Below the pieces are notes generated by a model, which made no database searches, was not told the DNA's origin, and was given only the letters and a program-made list of their open reading frames with translations. Below are positions 42,698 through 51,077 of a stretch of DNA of 64,000 bases, in pieces. The DNA is from JADJGC01 sp964617645 (lineage in GTDB: Bacteria > Zixibacteria > MSB-5A5 > CAIYYT01): contig CAZTYE010000009.1 in NCBI GenBank assembly GCA_964617645.1, forward strand, positions 75,972-139,971. The letters are read 5' to 3'. Made by a program: the position numbers and the translations under genes. Each line of letters opens with the position of its first letter. The stretch's first letter is position 1.

Positions 42698-43778
42698 TCC
42701 CCGCTGCTGGTGGTTTGCGCTCAACGGCGTTGCCAATATCGGTGCGGTTCGTTTTGTGGCGCTGGTGAGGAAGTTCGGCTCGCCGCAGGCAGTATTCGAG
42801 GCGCCCCGGTCCGCGCTGGCGAAAATCCCCGATATCGGGGAGAAGGTGATCGCGGCGTTAAGCGAGCCGATCGATGAGATCGAATGCCGCCGTCAGGTCG
42901 AACAACTCGACCGTCGCGGTGCGCGACTCCTCACGATCCTTGATTCCGATTATCCGCTATGTCTGAAGAAGATTTACGATCCGCCGCCATTTCTCATCGT
43001 TAAGGGCGAACTGAGGCCGGGCGATGAATCAGCGGTGGCGTTGGTTGGCAGCCGGGCGTTCACCGATTACGGTCGTCAAGTCACCGAACTTCTGGGGCGC
43101 GAACTATGTGCCGCCGGCGTCACGGTCGTTTCTGGACTGGCCAGCGGAATTGACTCGATTGCCCACAAAGCGGCGATTTCTTCTGGCGGCCGGACAATTG
43201 GCGTTCTTGGCTGCGGTCTGGACACGATCTATCCGCCGGAGAACAAGAGTCTCTATGAAGACGTAGCGGCAAACGGTGCGGTCATCACAGAGTTCCCTTT
43301 TGAAACAAAACCAGAAAAGTTCAATTTTCCGAGCCGCAACCGGATAATCGCCGGATTGTCACGCGGCGTTGTTGTGATCGAAGCTCGCAAGGGTTCGGGA
43401 GCGCTCATAACGGCGAAGCATGCGATGGATCAAAACCGCGAGGTGTTCGCAGTGCCCGGCAATATTCTCCATCAATCGACGCATGGAACGAACGAACTGC
43501 TTAAGCAAGGCGCGATACCGGTAACTCAGACCGCGGATATTCTGTTGGCACTGGGACTTCATCCGCAGCAACGGCGTGAACCCCCCAAACCTGCACCGTC
43601 ACTTCCGGAAGCCGAACAGGCCATCTATGATAGGCTTTCCGATCAGCCGCAACTGGTAGATTCGTTGTCAGTTTCCGTTAACCGACCGGTGCAGGAAGTG
43701 CTATCTTTATTGCTTAGTCTCGAGATGGCAGGATTGGTGCGGCAGCTTCCGGGCAAGCAATTCCTGCGCGCCGTCTAA
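42681..43778 (+). CDS. dprA: DNA processing protein DprA
   Basis: Loads RecA on incoming single-stranded DNA during natural transformation. 365 residues from ATG 42681 (SD GAGGAG at 42671-42676), starting inside the end of obg. N-terminal helix-hairpin region (LAKIPDIGEKVIAAL), then the Rossmann-fold core with ALVGSRAFTDYGRQVTE, VSGLASGIDSIAHKAA, GVLGCGLDTIYPPEN and FNFPSRNRIIAGLS, and a C-terminal winged helix (LVDSLSVSVNRPVQEVLSLL). Complete and canonical; no competence pilus genes are in this window. Confidence 0.95.
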   Translation: MSQLDDPRCWWFALNGVANIGAVRFVALVRKFGSPQAVFEAPRSALAKIPDIGEKVIAALSEPIDEIECRRQVEQLDRRGARLLTILDSDYPLCLKKIYDPPPFLIVKGELRPGDESAVALVGSRAFTDYGRQVTELLGRELCAAGVTVVSGLASGIDSIAHKAAISSGGRTIGVLGCGLDTIYPPENKSLYEDVAANGAVITEFPFETKPEKFNFPSRNRIIAGLSRGVVVIEARKGSGALITAKHAMDQNREVFAVPGNILHQSTHGTNELLKQGAIPVTQTADILLALGLHPQQRREPPKPAPSLPEAEQAIYDRLSDQPQLVDSLSVSVNRPVQEVLSLLLSLEMAGLVRQLPGKQFLRAV

Positions 43779-43790
43779 AAGGACTGGAAC

Positions 43791-44051
43791 TTGGTCACGA
43801 AAACGGTTAAAATACAGAACAAGTTAGGCTTGCACGCGCGTCCATCAGCCAAGGTTGTGCAAACGACGACAAAGTTCAAATCGGAAATCACGCTGGCCAA
43901 GGAAGGCTTGGAAGTTAACGGCAAGTCGATTATGGGTGTCATGATGCTCGCCGCCGAAATGGGCGCCGAGATCGTGATAACAGCCACTGGCGAGGACGAG
44001 GAAGAGGCGCTGCGTGTGGTAAGTGACGTCGTTGCCTCTAAATTTGACTAA
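43791..44051 (+). CDS. ptsH: Phosphocarrier protein HPr
   Basis: Carries phosphate from Enzyme I. 86 residues with the active-site His in GLHARPSAKV (residue 15) and the regulatory Ser in GKSIMGVM near residue 46. The start is TTG 43791 with AAGGA about 8 bases before. It lies 12 bases after dprA and 57 before ptsI. Keeping the regulatory Ser would allow control by an HPr kinase, but none is in the window. Confidence 0.95.
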   Translation: MVTKTVKIQNKLGLHARPSAKVVQTTTKFKSEITLAKEGLEVNGKSIMGVMMLAAEMGAEIVITATGEDEEEALRVVSDVVASKFD

Positions 44052-44108
44052 CCACAGAGAGTAAGTGGATATCGGCCGGCAAGGAGCCGAGTGAGTTGAT
44101 TCGTTTTT

Positions 44109-45899
44109 ATGCCCACCAAACCGCGCACTGGTGACACAACGAACAAAGAGCTGAGACTAAAAGGGCTGATCGCGTCGCCTGGGATCGCTATCGCGCGCAG
44201 CTTCAAGCACGATAATGGCCCGCGAACAATTGTCAAGCGCGCGATCGATCCGACGCAAGTCGACGTAGAACTGGGACGCTTAAGCGCCGCGATTGCCTCA
44301 GCCCGGCATGAGATCGAACAGCTCCACGAGGAGGCGGATCGCTCGGTCGGTTCGCTACTCGCGAAAATCTTCGAGGCGCAGTTGCTGATTCTGGAAGACC
44401 AAACTTTTCTGCAAGCCGTCAACGATGAAATCAGACGTACGCACACCAATGCGGAATTCGTCTACAATAAACATCTGCAAAAGACGCTCGTCGGTTTGCG
44501 CAAGTCGCACGACGCGTACTTACGCGAGATGGCGAACGACATTAACGCGACGGCGGCCAAGGTGTTCGGCTTTCTGATCGGGCACCACGTCAATAAGCTG
44601 GTCAACAACAAGGGAAAGATCGCTCTGGCGGAGGACTTTTCGCCCGGCGAAATCGTGTTAATGGAAAAATACGGCATACCCGGTTTTGCGACTTCGCTCG
44701 GCGCGCCGACTTCGCACATGGCGTTGATCGCCAAGTCGCTGATGATCCCCGGCGTGGTCGGCGTCGCGCGCCTTCAGGAGAAAGTTCCGGATCATGCGGC
44801 GGTGATTATTGACGGCGACAACGGCGAAGTGATCGTCAACCCGGAAACAAATACGCTCGCCGAATATCGAGAGCATCTGCGACGGCGCCGCGGCGAAATG
44901 ACGCGCGATCTCCGCGGGATCGGCAAGATTCCGTCGACGACGGTTGATGGTCGTGAAATCGAAGTTTCTGCCAACTTGGAGATACCATCGGAAACGGATC
45001 AGGTGCTATCGACGGGCAAAGTCGGTGTTGGGCTTTACCGAACGGAATTTTTCTATCTGACCAAACTGCGCTTCCCGACCGAAGATGAGCAAACCAAGAT
45101 ATACACCGAGATTGCGCGGACCTTCTTCCCGAATATCGTGACGCTACGCGTGTTTGACCTTGGATCGGACAAAGTGGTCGGCGACTACCGCGACCCCGAC
45201 GAAGCCAACCCGGCGCTCGGCTGGCGCGGTATCCGGCTCGATCTGGACATCCCCGAGATCTTCAAAACTCAGGTTCGCGCGATTCTCAAAGCATCGGGCC
45301 AGTTTCGGAACATTCGCATTATGCTGCCGATGGTGTCGACGGCGATGGAGATCGTCAAAGCCAAGCGCATCATTCATGTAGCTATGAAAGAACTGCGCAG
45401 CGAAAAAACCGCGTACGATGAGAGAATTGAAATCGGCATCATGATCGAAGTGCCGGCAGCGGCGGTGATGGCTTTCGAACTGGCGCCCCATGTCTGTTTT
45501 TTTTCCATCGGCACGAACGATCTGGTGCAATACACGCTGGCTGCCGATCGCACGAACAAGCGGGTGGCCGGCTTGTATCGAGAACTTCATCCGGCGGTGC
45601 TGCGTCTGATCAAGACTACAATCGATGCCGGTGTCCGGCACGATATCCCGGTGGCGTTGTGCGGCGAATTGGCGAGCCGCGCGCTCGCGATTCCGCTGTT
45701 GGTCGGGATGGGGCTGCGATCGTTCTCCGTGGTCCCGACGCGAGTGGCGAAAGTCAAGCGCCTGATTGCGTCATTGGATTTCTCAGATTGCCGTGCGTTG
45801 GCCGAGCGAGTTCTAACCGTACCGACGACAGAAAAAGTCGAGGCGTTGCTTCACAATTGGTGCGGCGCAAATTTGGATAAGGATTTCTTGGAGGAATAA
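44109..45899 (+). CDS. ptsI: Phosphoenolpyruvate-protein phosphotransferase (PTS Enzyme I)
   Basis: Transfers phosphate from PEP to HPr. 596 residues, full length: N-terminal HPr-binding helices, active-site His in APTSHMALIAKS near residue 200, PEP-binding barrel with GLYRTEFFYL, RVFDLGSDK, NPALGWRGIRL, IGTNDLVQYTLAADR and the C-terminal active Cys in ALCGELAS. The ATG has AAGGAG far upstream, so the initiation signal is weak and coupling to ptsH is likely. No Enzyme II gene is present, which suggests either a regulatory PTS or EII genes elsewhere. Confidence 0.95.
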   Translation: MPTKPRTGDTTNKELRLKGLIASPGIAIARSFKHDNGPRTIVKRAIDPTQVDVELGRLSAAIASARHEIEQLHEEADRSVGSLLAKIFEAQLLILEDQTFLQAVNDEIRRTHTNAEFVYNKHLQKTLVGLRKSHDAYLREMANDINATAAKVFGFLIGHHVNKLVNNKGKIALAEDFSPGEIVLMEKYGIPGFATSLGAPTSHMALIAKSLMIPGVVGVARLQEKVPDHAAVIIDGDNGEVIVNPETNTLAEYREHLRRRRGEMTRDLRGIGKIPSTTVDGREIEVSANLEIPSETDQVLSTGKVGVGLYRTEFFYLTKLRFPTEDEQTKIYTEIARTFFPNIVTLRVFDLGSDKVVGDYRDPDEANPALGWRGIRLDLDIPEIFKTQVRAILKASGQFRNIRIMLPMVSTAMEIVKAKRIIHVAMKELRSEKTAYDERIEIGIMIEVPAAAVMAFELAPHVCFFSIGTNDLVQYTLAADRTNKRVAGLYRELHPAVLRLIKTTIDAGVRHDIPVALCGELASRALAIPLLVGMGLRSFSVVPTRVAKVKRLIASLDFSDCRALAERVLTVPTTEKVEALLHNWCGANLDKDFLEE

Positions 45900-46964
45900 A
45901 TGGACTGGGGTACCAAAGTGGTCGGCAAGTTCGATCCGACCAATATGTATCAGCGGATTTTTGATTTTCCGCAGCAACTACTTGAGGGCTTTTCGCTCCC
46001 CGTATTCGGCGACATTTCCGATTACAACGCCGGGCGATTCAAGAATATCGTCGTCTGCGGTATGGGTGGGTCGGCGATCGGCGGCGATTTCGTGCGCTCA
46101 TATTTGGCCGATCAACTGAAGGTACCGATGTTGATCAATCGGGGTTATCGGCTGCCGAAGTTTGTCGACGCCGACTCGCTGGTGATTTGTTCGTCGTATT
46201 CCGGCAATACTGAGGAAACGCTGGCCTGTTTCGAGGACGCGATAAGCCGGCTGAGCAAAGTGTTCGTAATTACAACCGGCGGCAAATTGGCGGGAATGGC
46301 TGATGCCAACGACATTCCGCACATCACACTTCCCGGCGGATTTGAGCCGCGCGCAGCATTGGGATATTCATTCGGACCGATTCTTCTGCTTATGCAGAAA
46401 TTGGGTTTCGTTGGTGATCAGGCCGCAATCGTTGCCGAAGCGGCGAAGTATTTGGAGTCAACGCGAAAGAAGTTGGCGATAACCGTGTCCGAGTCGAAGA
46501 ATGAGGCGAAGAAGCTGGCGCTAAAATTGAGAGATCGGATCGGAATCGTCTATGCCGGATGCGACTTCTATGACGTCGCTGCAATCCGCTTTAAGGGTCA
46601 GATCTGCGAGAACGGCAAGCACCTGTCGTATGCTAATATCGCGCCGGAGTTCAACCACAACGAACTCGTGGGATTCGATTTCCCCAAGTCATTGGTCAAG
46701 AAGCTCATTGTTATCTGGCTCGGAGGTTCCGGTGACCACAGAGGTGTGGTGAATCGCGTGAAGGTGGTCGACAAGATTCTCAAAGGAAAGCGCATCCCGT
46801 CGACGGTCGTTTCCGGCAAAGGACCGAATCGGCTGGCCGAGATACTGTCCATCGTGCAATTCGGTGATCTGGCCAGTTATTATCTGGCGCTGGTAAACAA
46901 GACCGATCCGTCGCCCGTACATGTTATCAACAAGCTGAAATCTGCGCTGGAGAAGATGAAGTGA
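45900..46964 (+). CDS. Bifunctional phosphoglucose/phosphomannose isomerase
   Basis: SIS-domain isomerase of the archaeal/bacterial PGI-PMI family, interconverting fructose-6-P with glucose-6-P and mannose-6-P. 354 residues: first SIS domain with CGMGGSAIGGDF and SSYSGNTEETL, then the family segment GGFEPRAALGYSF carrying the catalytic Glu, and FNHNELVGFDF with the catalytic His. It begins at the base after the ptsI stop and ends in a 4-base GTGA overlap with the next membrane gene, so it is firmly in the operon. It would feed the sugar nucleotidyltransferase encoded downstream. Confidence 0.88.
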   Translation: MDWGTKVVGKFDPTNMYQRIFDFPQQLLEGFSLPVFGDISDYNAGRFKNIVVCGMGGSAIGGDFVRSYLADQLKVPMLINRGYRLPKFVDADSLVICSSYSGNTEETLACFEDAISRLSKVFVITTGGKLAGMADANDIPHITLPGGFEPRAALGYSFGPILLLMQKLGFVGDQAAIVAEAAKYLESTRKKLAITVSESKNEAKKLALKLRDRIGIVYAGCDFYDVAAIRFKGQICENGKHLSYANIAPEFNHNELVGFDFPKSLVKKLIVIWLGGSGDHRGVVNRVKVVDKILKGKRIPSTVVSGKGPNRLAEILSIVQFGDLASYYLALVNKTDPSPVHVINKLKSALEKMK

Positions 46965-47893
46965 CCGCTAAGCCGTGCCCGGTTCGGCATGAGAGAACGA
47001 GACCATTGAGGCGATTACGATCTCGCTGGGTCATCGGTCTTCTGCCCATTATTGTACTGCTACTGGCCACACCGCTCTTTGCGCAAGAGGGCGCAGCGCC
47101 CACGGCCGATGAAGGATGGTTCCGCGATTATCGATTTAACGCGCTGATCGTAATTATTGTCTTCTCAATCGCGATCCAATGGTACACCTATCACGCCAAG
47201 AAGGGCACCAAGTTATTCATCCGCAAATTGGCCGGTCTCGATGCCGTGGAAGAGGCCGTTGGTCGCGCAACGGAAATGGGGCGTCCGGTGCTTTTTATTC
47301 CGGGTATCAATGAAATCGACGTGATGGATACGATTGCCGGGCTGTCGATCTTGGGTCGCGTGGCTAAGATCACCGCTCGTTATGAGACGCCGCTCTACGT
47401 ACCGGTACGCTACCCGATGGTGTTTGCGGCGGCACAAGAAGTAGTTCAGCAGTCTTACATCGCCGAAGGCAAGGGCGACGCGCAAAACAGGGATTCCGTC
47501 CGCTACGTCGCCGGAGAACAGATGGCGTTTACCGCGACGGTAAACGGCTACATGATGCGCGAACGTCCGGCGGCTAACATTTTCATGGGCGCTTTCTACG
47601 CTGAATCCCTGCTTCTGGCAGAGACCGGCAACGCGGCGGGATCGATTCAGATCGCCGGCACAGCGCAGCCGGAGCAGTTGCCGTTTTTTATTGCCGCCTG
47701 CGACTACACTCTGATGGGCGAGGAGCTGTTCGCGGCGTCGGCATATCTTTCCCACGAACCGATTATGCTCGGCGGCCTAAAGGGACAAGACTTGATGAAA
47801 GTATTGATTCTTGCCGCGATCGTCATCGGCACTTTCATGGTCAGCATCGATTTTCAGGCCGACTGGGCGCGCAGCCTCTTCGAGGTTCGGTGA
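46961..47893 (+). CDS. Membrane protein A of an uncharacterised four-gene cluster (DUF6754-like)
   Basis: 310 residues, GTG start overlapping the isomerase stop (GTGA). A basic N-terminus, a hydrophobic segment (VIGLLPIIVLLLATPLFA, about 25-42), a second (NALIVIIVFSIAIQWY, about 56-71), a soluble alpha/beta domain of about 200 residues (GRPVLFIPGINEIDVMDTIA, GLSILGRVAKITARYETPLY, FFIAACDYTLMGEELFAASA), and a C-terminal TM (VLILAAIVIGTFMVSI) preceded by GGLKGQDLMK. It matches what I recall as DUF6754, with no known function. The end resembles that of protein C of this cluster. Confidence 0.75.
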   Translation: MTAKPCPVRHERTRPLRRLRSRWVIGLLPIIVLLLATPLFAQEGAAPTADEGWFRDYRFNALIVIIVFSIAIQWYTYHAKKGTKLFIRKLAGLDAVEEAVGRATEMGRPVLFIPGINEIDVMDTIAGLSILGRVAKITARYETPLYVPVRYPMVFAAAQEVVQQSYIAEGKGDAQNRDSVRYVAGEQMAFTATVNGYMMRERPAANIFMGAFYAESLLLAETGNAAGSIQIAGTAQPEQLPFFIAACDYTLMGEELFAASAYLSHEPIMLGGLKGQDLMKVLILAAIVIGTFMVSIDFQADWARSLFEVR

Positions 47894-48549
47894 AAACGAC
47901 ACTTCCGGTAATTATCGCGTTTCTTTCCGGCTTGGCGATGGTGCTTGCCTTTATCATGAGCCCGGGCAAGTCGGGAGATATTGAAGGGGAATTGCTCCAG
48001 TGGGTGTCGATTATCGGCGGCTTCACATTGCTGCTGGGCGTGATCTCGATTGTGCGCGTCAATCTTCGTCCGGTGCTGCGGCGCGAATCGGGATGGTACA
48101 ACAAGCTCGCGCTCCTCTTGGCTGTGGCGGTGACCGGGATCCCGGCGATTTTGCCGGTAAGCTGGTCGAGCCGTTTCGGTACCGGAGACAATTCGATTTA
48201 CGACTGGTTCTTCACCAACATGAATGCGCCGATGATGGCGACGATGTTCGCGCTCCTGGCCTTTTACATCGCGTCGGCGGCTTTTCGGGCCTTTCGGGCG
48301 CGCAATGCGGAAGCGACGTTGCTTCTGATTACGGCCGTGTTGGTCATGCTCTGGCGCGTGCCGTTCGGAGAGTTCATGTTTTCAGGGATTCACAAAGATC
48401 TCCCGCAGCTAATCAACACCTACATTATGGGCGGCATCAACGTCTCAGTGCAGCGCGGTATTATCATCGGTGCGGCGATGGGCGCCGCGACGATGGGGCT
48501 ACGCATCATGCTTGGCATTGAGCGTACCTATATGGGAGGCAGCAAGTGA
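47890..48549 (+). CDS. Membrane protein B of the four-gene cluster
   Basis: 219 residues with about six membrane segments (VIIAFLSGLAMVLAFIM, WVSIIGGFTLLLGVISIV, LALLLAVAVTGIPAILPVS, MMATMFALLAFYIASAAF, LLLITAVLVMLWRVPF, GIIIGAAMGAATMGLRIML). No family recognised. A polar loop around YDWFFTNMNAPMMATM and FSGIHKDLPQLINTYIMGGI may be functional. GTG start in a GTGA overlap with gene A, and its stop overlaps the start of gene C in the same way, so the three are translationally coupled and probably form one complex. Confidence 0.75.
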   Translation: MKTTLPVIIAFLSGLAMVLAFIMSPGKSGDIEGELLQWVSIIGGFTLLLGVISIVRVNLRPVLRRESGWYNKLALLLAVAVTGIPAILPVSWSSRFGTGDNSIYDWFFTNMNAPMMATMFALLAFYIASAAFRAFRARNAEATLLLITAVLVMLWRVPFGEFMFSGIHKDLPQLINTYIMGGINVSVQRGIIIGAAMGAATMGLRIMLGIERTYMGGSK

Positions 48550-49379
48550 CGATTTGGGAAAAACTGGGAGCGATTGACCGCCGTTGGGTTTACCTGGCGG
48601 TGGCGATTGCCGTGATTATTCCAGTGCTCTTCCCGGTAAAGCTGCCGATGGCGGTGACGCCTGAGGCGCGGCGTCTTTTCGATGCTGTTGAAGCTCTTCC
48701 GGAAAGCTCGGTCGTCATGCTGACATTCGACTATTACGCATCCGCAACGCCGGAAACGCGGCCGGTATCGGTGGCGGCATTGCATCATCTATTCCGCAAG
48801 AATATCAAGGTGGTGACGATGACTACGATTCCGCTCGGTGGACCGTCGATGGCGAGCGAAGTCACGCGGTTGATGGCGACGAAATACAGCAAAATTTACG
48901 GTATCGACTACGTCAATCTTGGTTACAAGGCTAATTATGTTGCGGTCCTGCTCGGCATGGGATCGGGCATCGAGACGATCTACCCGACCGACCAATACGG
49001 CACGCCGCTGAAAGATCTGCCGCTGATGCGACAAGTGCGGGACTACGCCGACATTGATTTCATCTTCATCGTCGCGGACAACGGCATTGTCGACAATTGG
49101 GTGTCGATCGTCAATGCGCAGTTCAGCAAGCCGATGGGCGCCGGTGTCACCGCGGTGATGGCGCCGAAGTTTTATTCCTATGTGCAAGCCAATCAGATGG
49201 TCGGCCTGCTTGGCGGGATGAAGGGCGCGGCGGAGTACGAGATGTTGGTCAAGGAGGAAGCCATGGCGATGAGCGGTATGAACGCGCAGTCGCTGGTGCA
49301 TTTTCTGATCATCGGCTTCGTGGTGCTGGGAAATGTCGCTTACTTCGTCGGCAAAAGGAAGAAAGGCGGCGACCGGTAG
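48546..49379 (+). CDS. Membrane protein C of the four-gene cluster
   Basis: 277 residues, GTG start in a GTGA overlap. One TM near the N-terminus (VYLAVAIAVIIPVLFPV), a soluble Rossmann-like domain facing one side (SSVVMLTFDYYASATPETRP, LFRKNIKVVTMTTIPLGGPS, IDFIFIVADNGIVDNWVSIV), and a C-terminal TM (LIIGFVVLGNVAYFVG). Just before the last TM, SGMNAQSLV matches GGLKGQDLM of protein A, and both have the same TM-domain-TM plan. No enzyme motif is recognised. Its stop shares one base with the start of gene D. Confidence 0.75.
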   Translation: MTIWEKLGAIDRRWVYLAVAIAVIIPVLFPVKLPMAVTPEARRLFDAVEALPESSVVMLTFDYYASATPETRPVSVAALHHLFRKNIKVVTMTTIPLGGPSMASEVTRLMATKYSKIYGIDYVNLGYKANYVAVLLGMGSGIETIYPTDQYGTPLKDLPLMRQVRDYADIDFIFIVADNGIVDNWVSIVNAQFSKPMGAGVTAVMAPKFYSYVQANQMVGLLGGMKGAAEYEMLVKEEAMAMSGMNAQSLVHFLIIGFVVLGNVAYFVGKRKKGGDR

Positions 49380-50038
49380 TGGAAACTTTCGGCATCTGGG
49401 TCGCCGGTTTTCTGACGCTGGCCATCTTCTCTTTCCTTTACAAGGACAATCCGTTCTACCGGCTGGCAGAGCATATTTTCGCAGGTCTTTCGGCCGGTTA
49501 CTACATGGGACTGATCTGGCAGGCGGTGATCATCCAGCAATTGGCTGATCCGATCAGTCAAGCCTGGGTGGGAATTTCGTCCGGGCCAGACGGCACACAG
49601 CATCTGATGAATCTCGTGTTCTTGTGCATTGCCGGTCTGCTGGGTGTGATGACCTTTACCCGCTTGTTCCCCAAGATGTCCTGGGTCTCGCGCTATCCGC
49701 TGGCGTTTGTGATGGGTAACACGGCGGGTATCTACTTGACATCGGAACTGCATGGGCGGCTTCTCGGACAGGTCAGCGCGACCTTCGTCGATCTCACGGG
49801 CGACCCGGCGACAGTGATACTCAACGCCATAATTTTTGTCGGCGTCATCGTCACGCTGGTTTATTTCTATTTCTCGAAGGAGCATACCGGCGCCATCGGC
49901 GTCACCGCGCGCGTCGGCATCTGGTTCATCATGATCGCCTTCGGGGCGCATTTCGGCTACACGGTGATGGCGCGCATCAGCCTGTTGATCGGTCGCGTGC
50001 AGTTTATCTTCATCGACTGGTTTCATCTGGTTTCTTAA
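49379..50038 (+). CDS. Membrane protein D of the four-gene cluster
   Basis: 219 residues from GTG 49379 (TAGTG junction; longer in-frame starts inside gene C give non-membrane sequence). About six membrane segments (FGIWVAGFLTLAIFSFLY, IFAGLSAGYYMGLIWQAVII, LVFLCIAGLLGVMTFT, LAFVMGNTAGIYLTSE, VILNAIIFVGVIVTLVYFYF, GIWFIMIAFGAHFGYTVM). No family recognised. It is the last of the coupled set and is followed 12 bases later by the sugar nucleotidyltransferase gene. Confidence 0.75.
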   Translation: METFGIWVAGFLTLAIFSFLYKDNPFYRLAEHIFAGLSAGYYMGLIWQAVIIQQLADPISQAWVGISSGPDGTQHLMNLVFLCIAGLLGVMTFTRLFPKMSWVSRYPLAFVMGNTAGIYLTSELHGRLLGQVSATFVDLTGDPATVILNAIIFVGVIVTLVYFYFSKEHTGAIGVTARVGIWFIMIAFGAHFGYTVMARISLLIGRVQFIFIDWFHLVS

Positions 50039-50050
50039 GGACGGATTGAC

Positions 50051-51037
50051 TTGCGAGTGATTATTCCCGTTGCCGGTGAAGGGACCCGCCTTCGCCCGCA
50101 CACCTACACTACTCCCAAAGCGCTGCTGCAAATTGCGGGCAAACCGATTCTCGGCCATATCATCGACCAGATCGTTGACCTGCCGATTTCCGAGATGATT
50201 TTCATCACCGGTCCGCAAGGACCCAAGATCGAAAAGTACGTGCGCGACAACTACACGATCAAGTCGACGTTCGTCGAACAGCGCACGCTTTATGGTTTGG
50301 GATATGCCGTCCATCTGGGTATCACAGCCACGGATGAAGATCTTCTGGTAATCCTCGGCGATACGATTGTCGAAATCGACTGGAAGGCGATGATCGGGAC
50401 GGGTCGCAATTGTCTGGCGGTCAAGGAAGTGTCGAATCCGCGGGCATTCGGAGTGGTGGAGACGGAGCAGGATCGCATCGTGCGGCTGGTGGAGAAACCA
50501 ACCAACCCACCGACAAATCTGGCGGTGGTTGGTGTTTACTATATCCGCGAGACGAAGCGATTCCACGAATGCACGACGGAAATCATCGAGCGCGGCGTGC
50601 GTACCCACGGCGAAATCCAGTTGACCGATGCCTTCGAATTGCTCTTGAAAAAAGGCTCCCGGTTATACACATTCCCCACCTTGGGTTGGTACGATTGCGG
50701 TCGCAAGCAAAACATGATCGAGACGAATCGATTTATTCTCGATCGCTATCGGATGAGTGCCGAGCGTGCCGGCAATACGATTATACCGCCGGTGTTTATC
50801 GCCGAGGACGCGGAGATCGCAAGATCGACGATTGGACCATACGTATCGATCGGCAGGGGTTGCCGGATCGCGAATTCGACCATTACCGATTCGATCATTT
50901 CCGACCAGGCGCGAATCGAATGGTCGTTGATTGATGACTCGTTGATTGGCAACCACGCTCAGGTGATAAATGCATCGGGCAGTTTTGATTTGGGCGATCA
51001 CTCGGCCGTGACCGGCAAGCACAAACCAGCGAAATAA
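50051..51037 (+). CDS. Sugar-phosphate nucleotidyltransferase with left-handed beta-helix tail
   Basis: Makes an NDP-sugar from a sugar-1-phosphate and NTP, as in glucose-1-phosphate thymidylyl/uridylyl-transferases. 328 residues: nucleotide-binding signature IPVAGEGTRLRPHTYTTPKA, LGDTIVE metal-binding Asp region, VVETEQDRIVRLVEKPTNPP, GWYDCGRKQNMIETNR, and a C-terminal hexapeptide-repeat region (IIPPVFIAEDAEIARSTIGP). TTG start at 50051 (GTG 50057 also possible). Exact sugar and nucleotide are unclear. With the isomerase upstream it suggests supply of an activated sugar to an envelope polymer, and hence a possible link to the four membrane proteins. Confidence 0.85.
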   Translation: MRVIIPVAGEGTRLRPHTYTTPKALLQIAGKPILGHIIDQIVDLPISEMIFITGPQGPKIEKYVRDNYTIKSTFVEQRTLYGLGYAVHLGITATDEDLLVILGDTIVEIDWKAMIGTGRNCLAVKEVSNPRAFGVVETEQDRIVRLVEKPTNPPTNLAVVGVYYIRETKRFHECTTEIIERGVRTHGEIQLTDAFELLLKKGSRLYTFPTLGWYDCGRKQNMIETNRFILDRYRMSAERAGNTIIPPVFIAEDAEIARSTIGPYVSIGRGCRIANSTITDSIISDQARIEWSLIDDSLIGNHAQVINASGSFDLGDHSAVTGKHKPAK

Positions 51038-51077
51038 TACCCGTTGCGCGGGCAACGTATCTATAGAGGTTGAGAAT

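Noticed and set aside
51038..51077. SAM riboswitch upstream of metK
   Set aside because: Only 40 bases separate the genes, and no SAM aptamer features fit.
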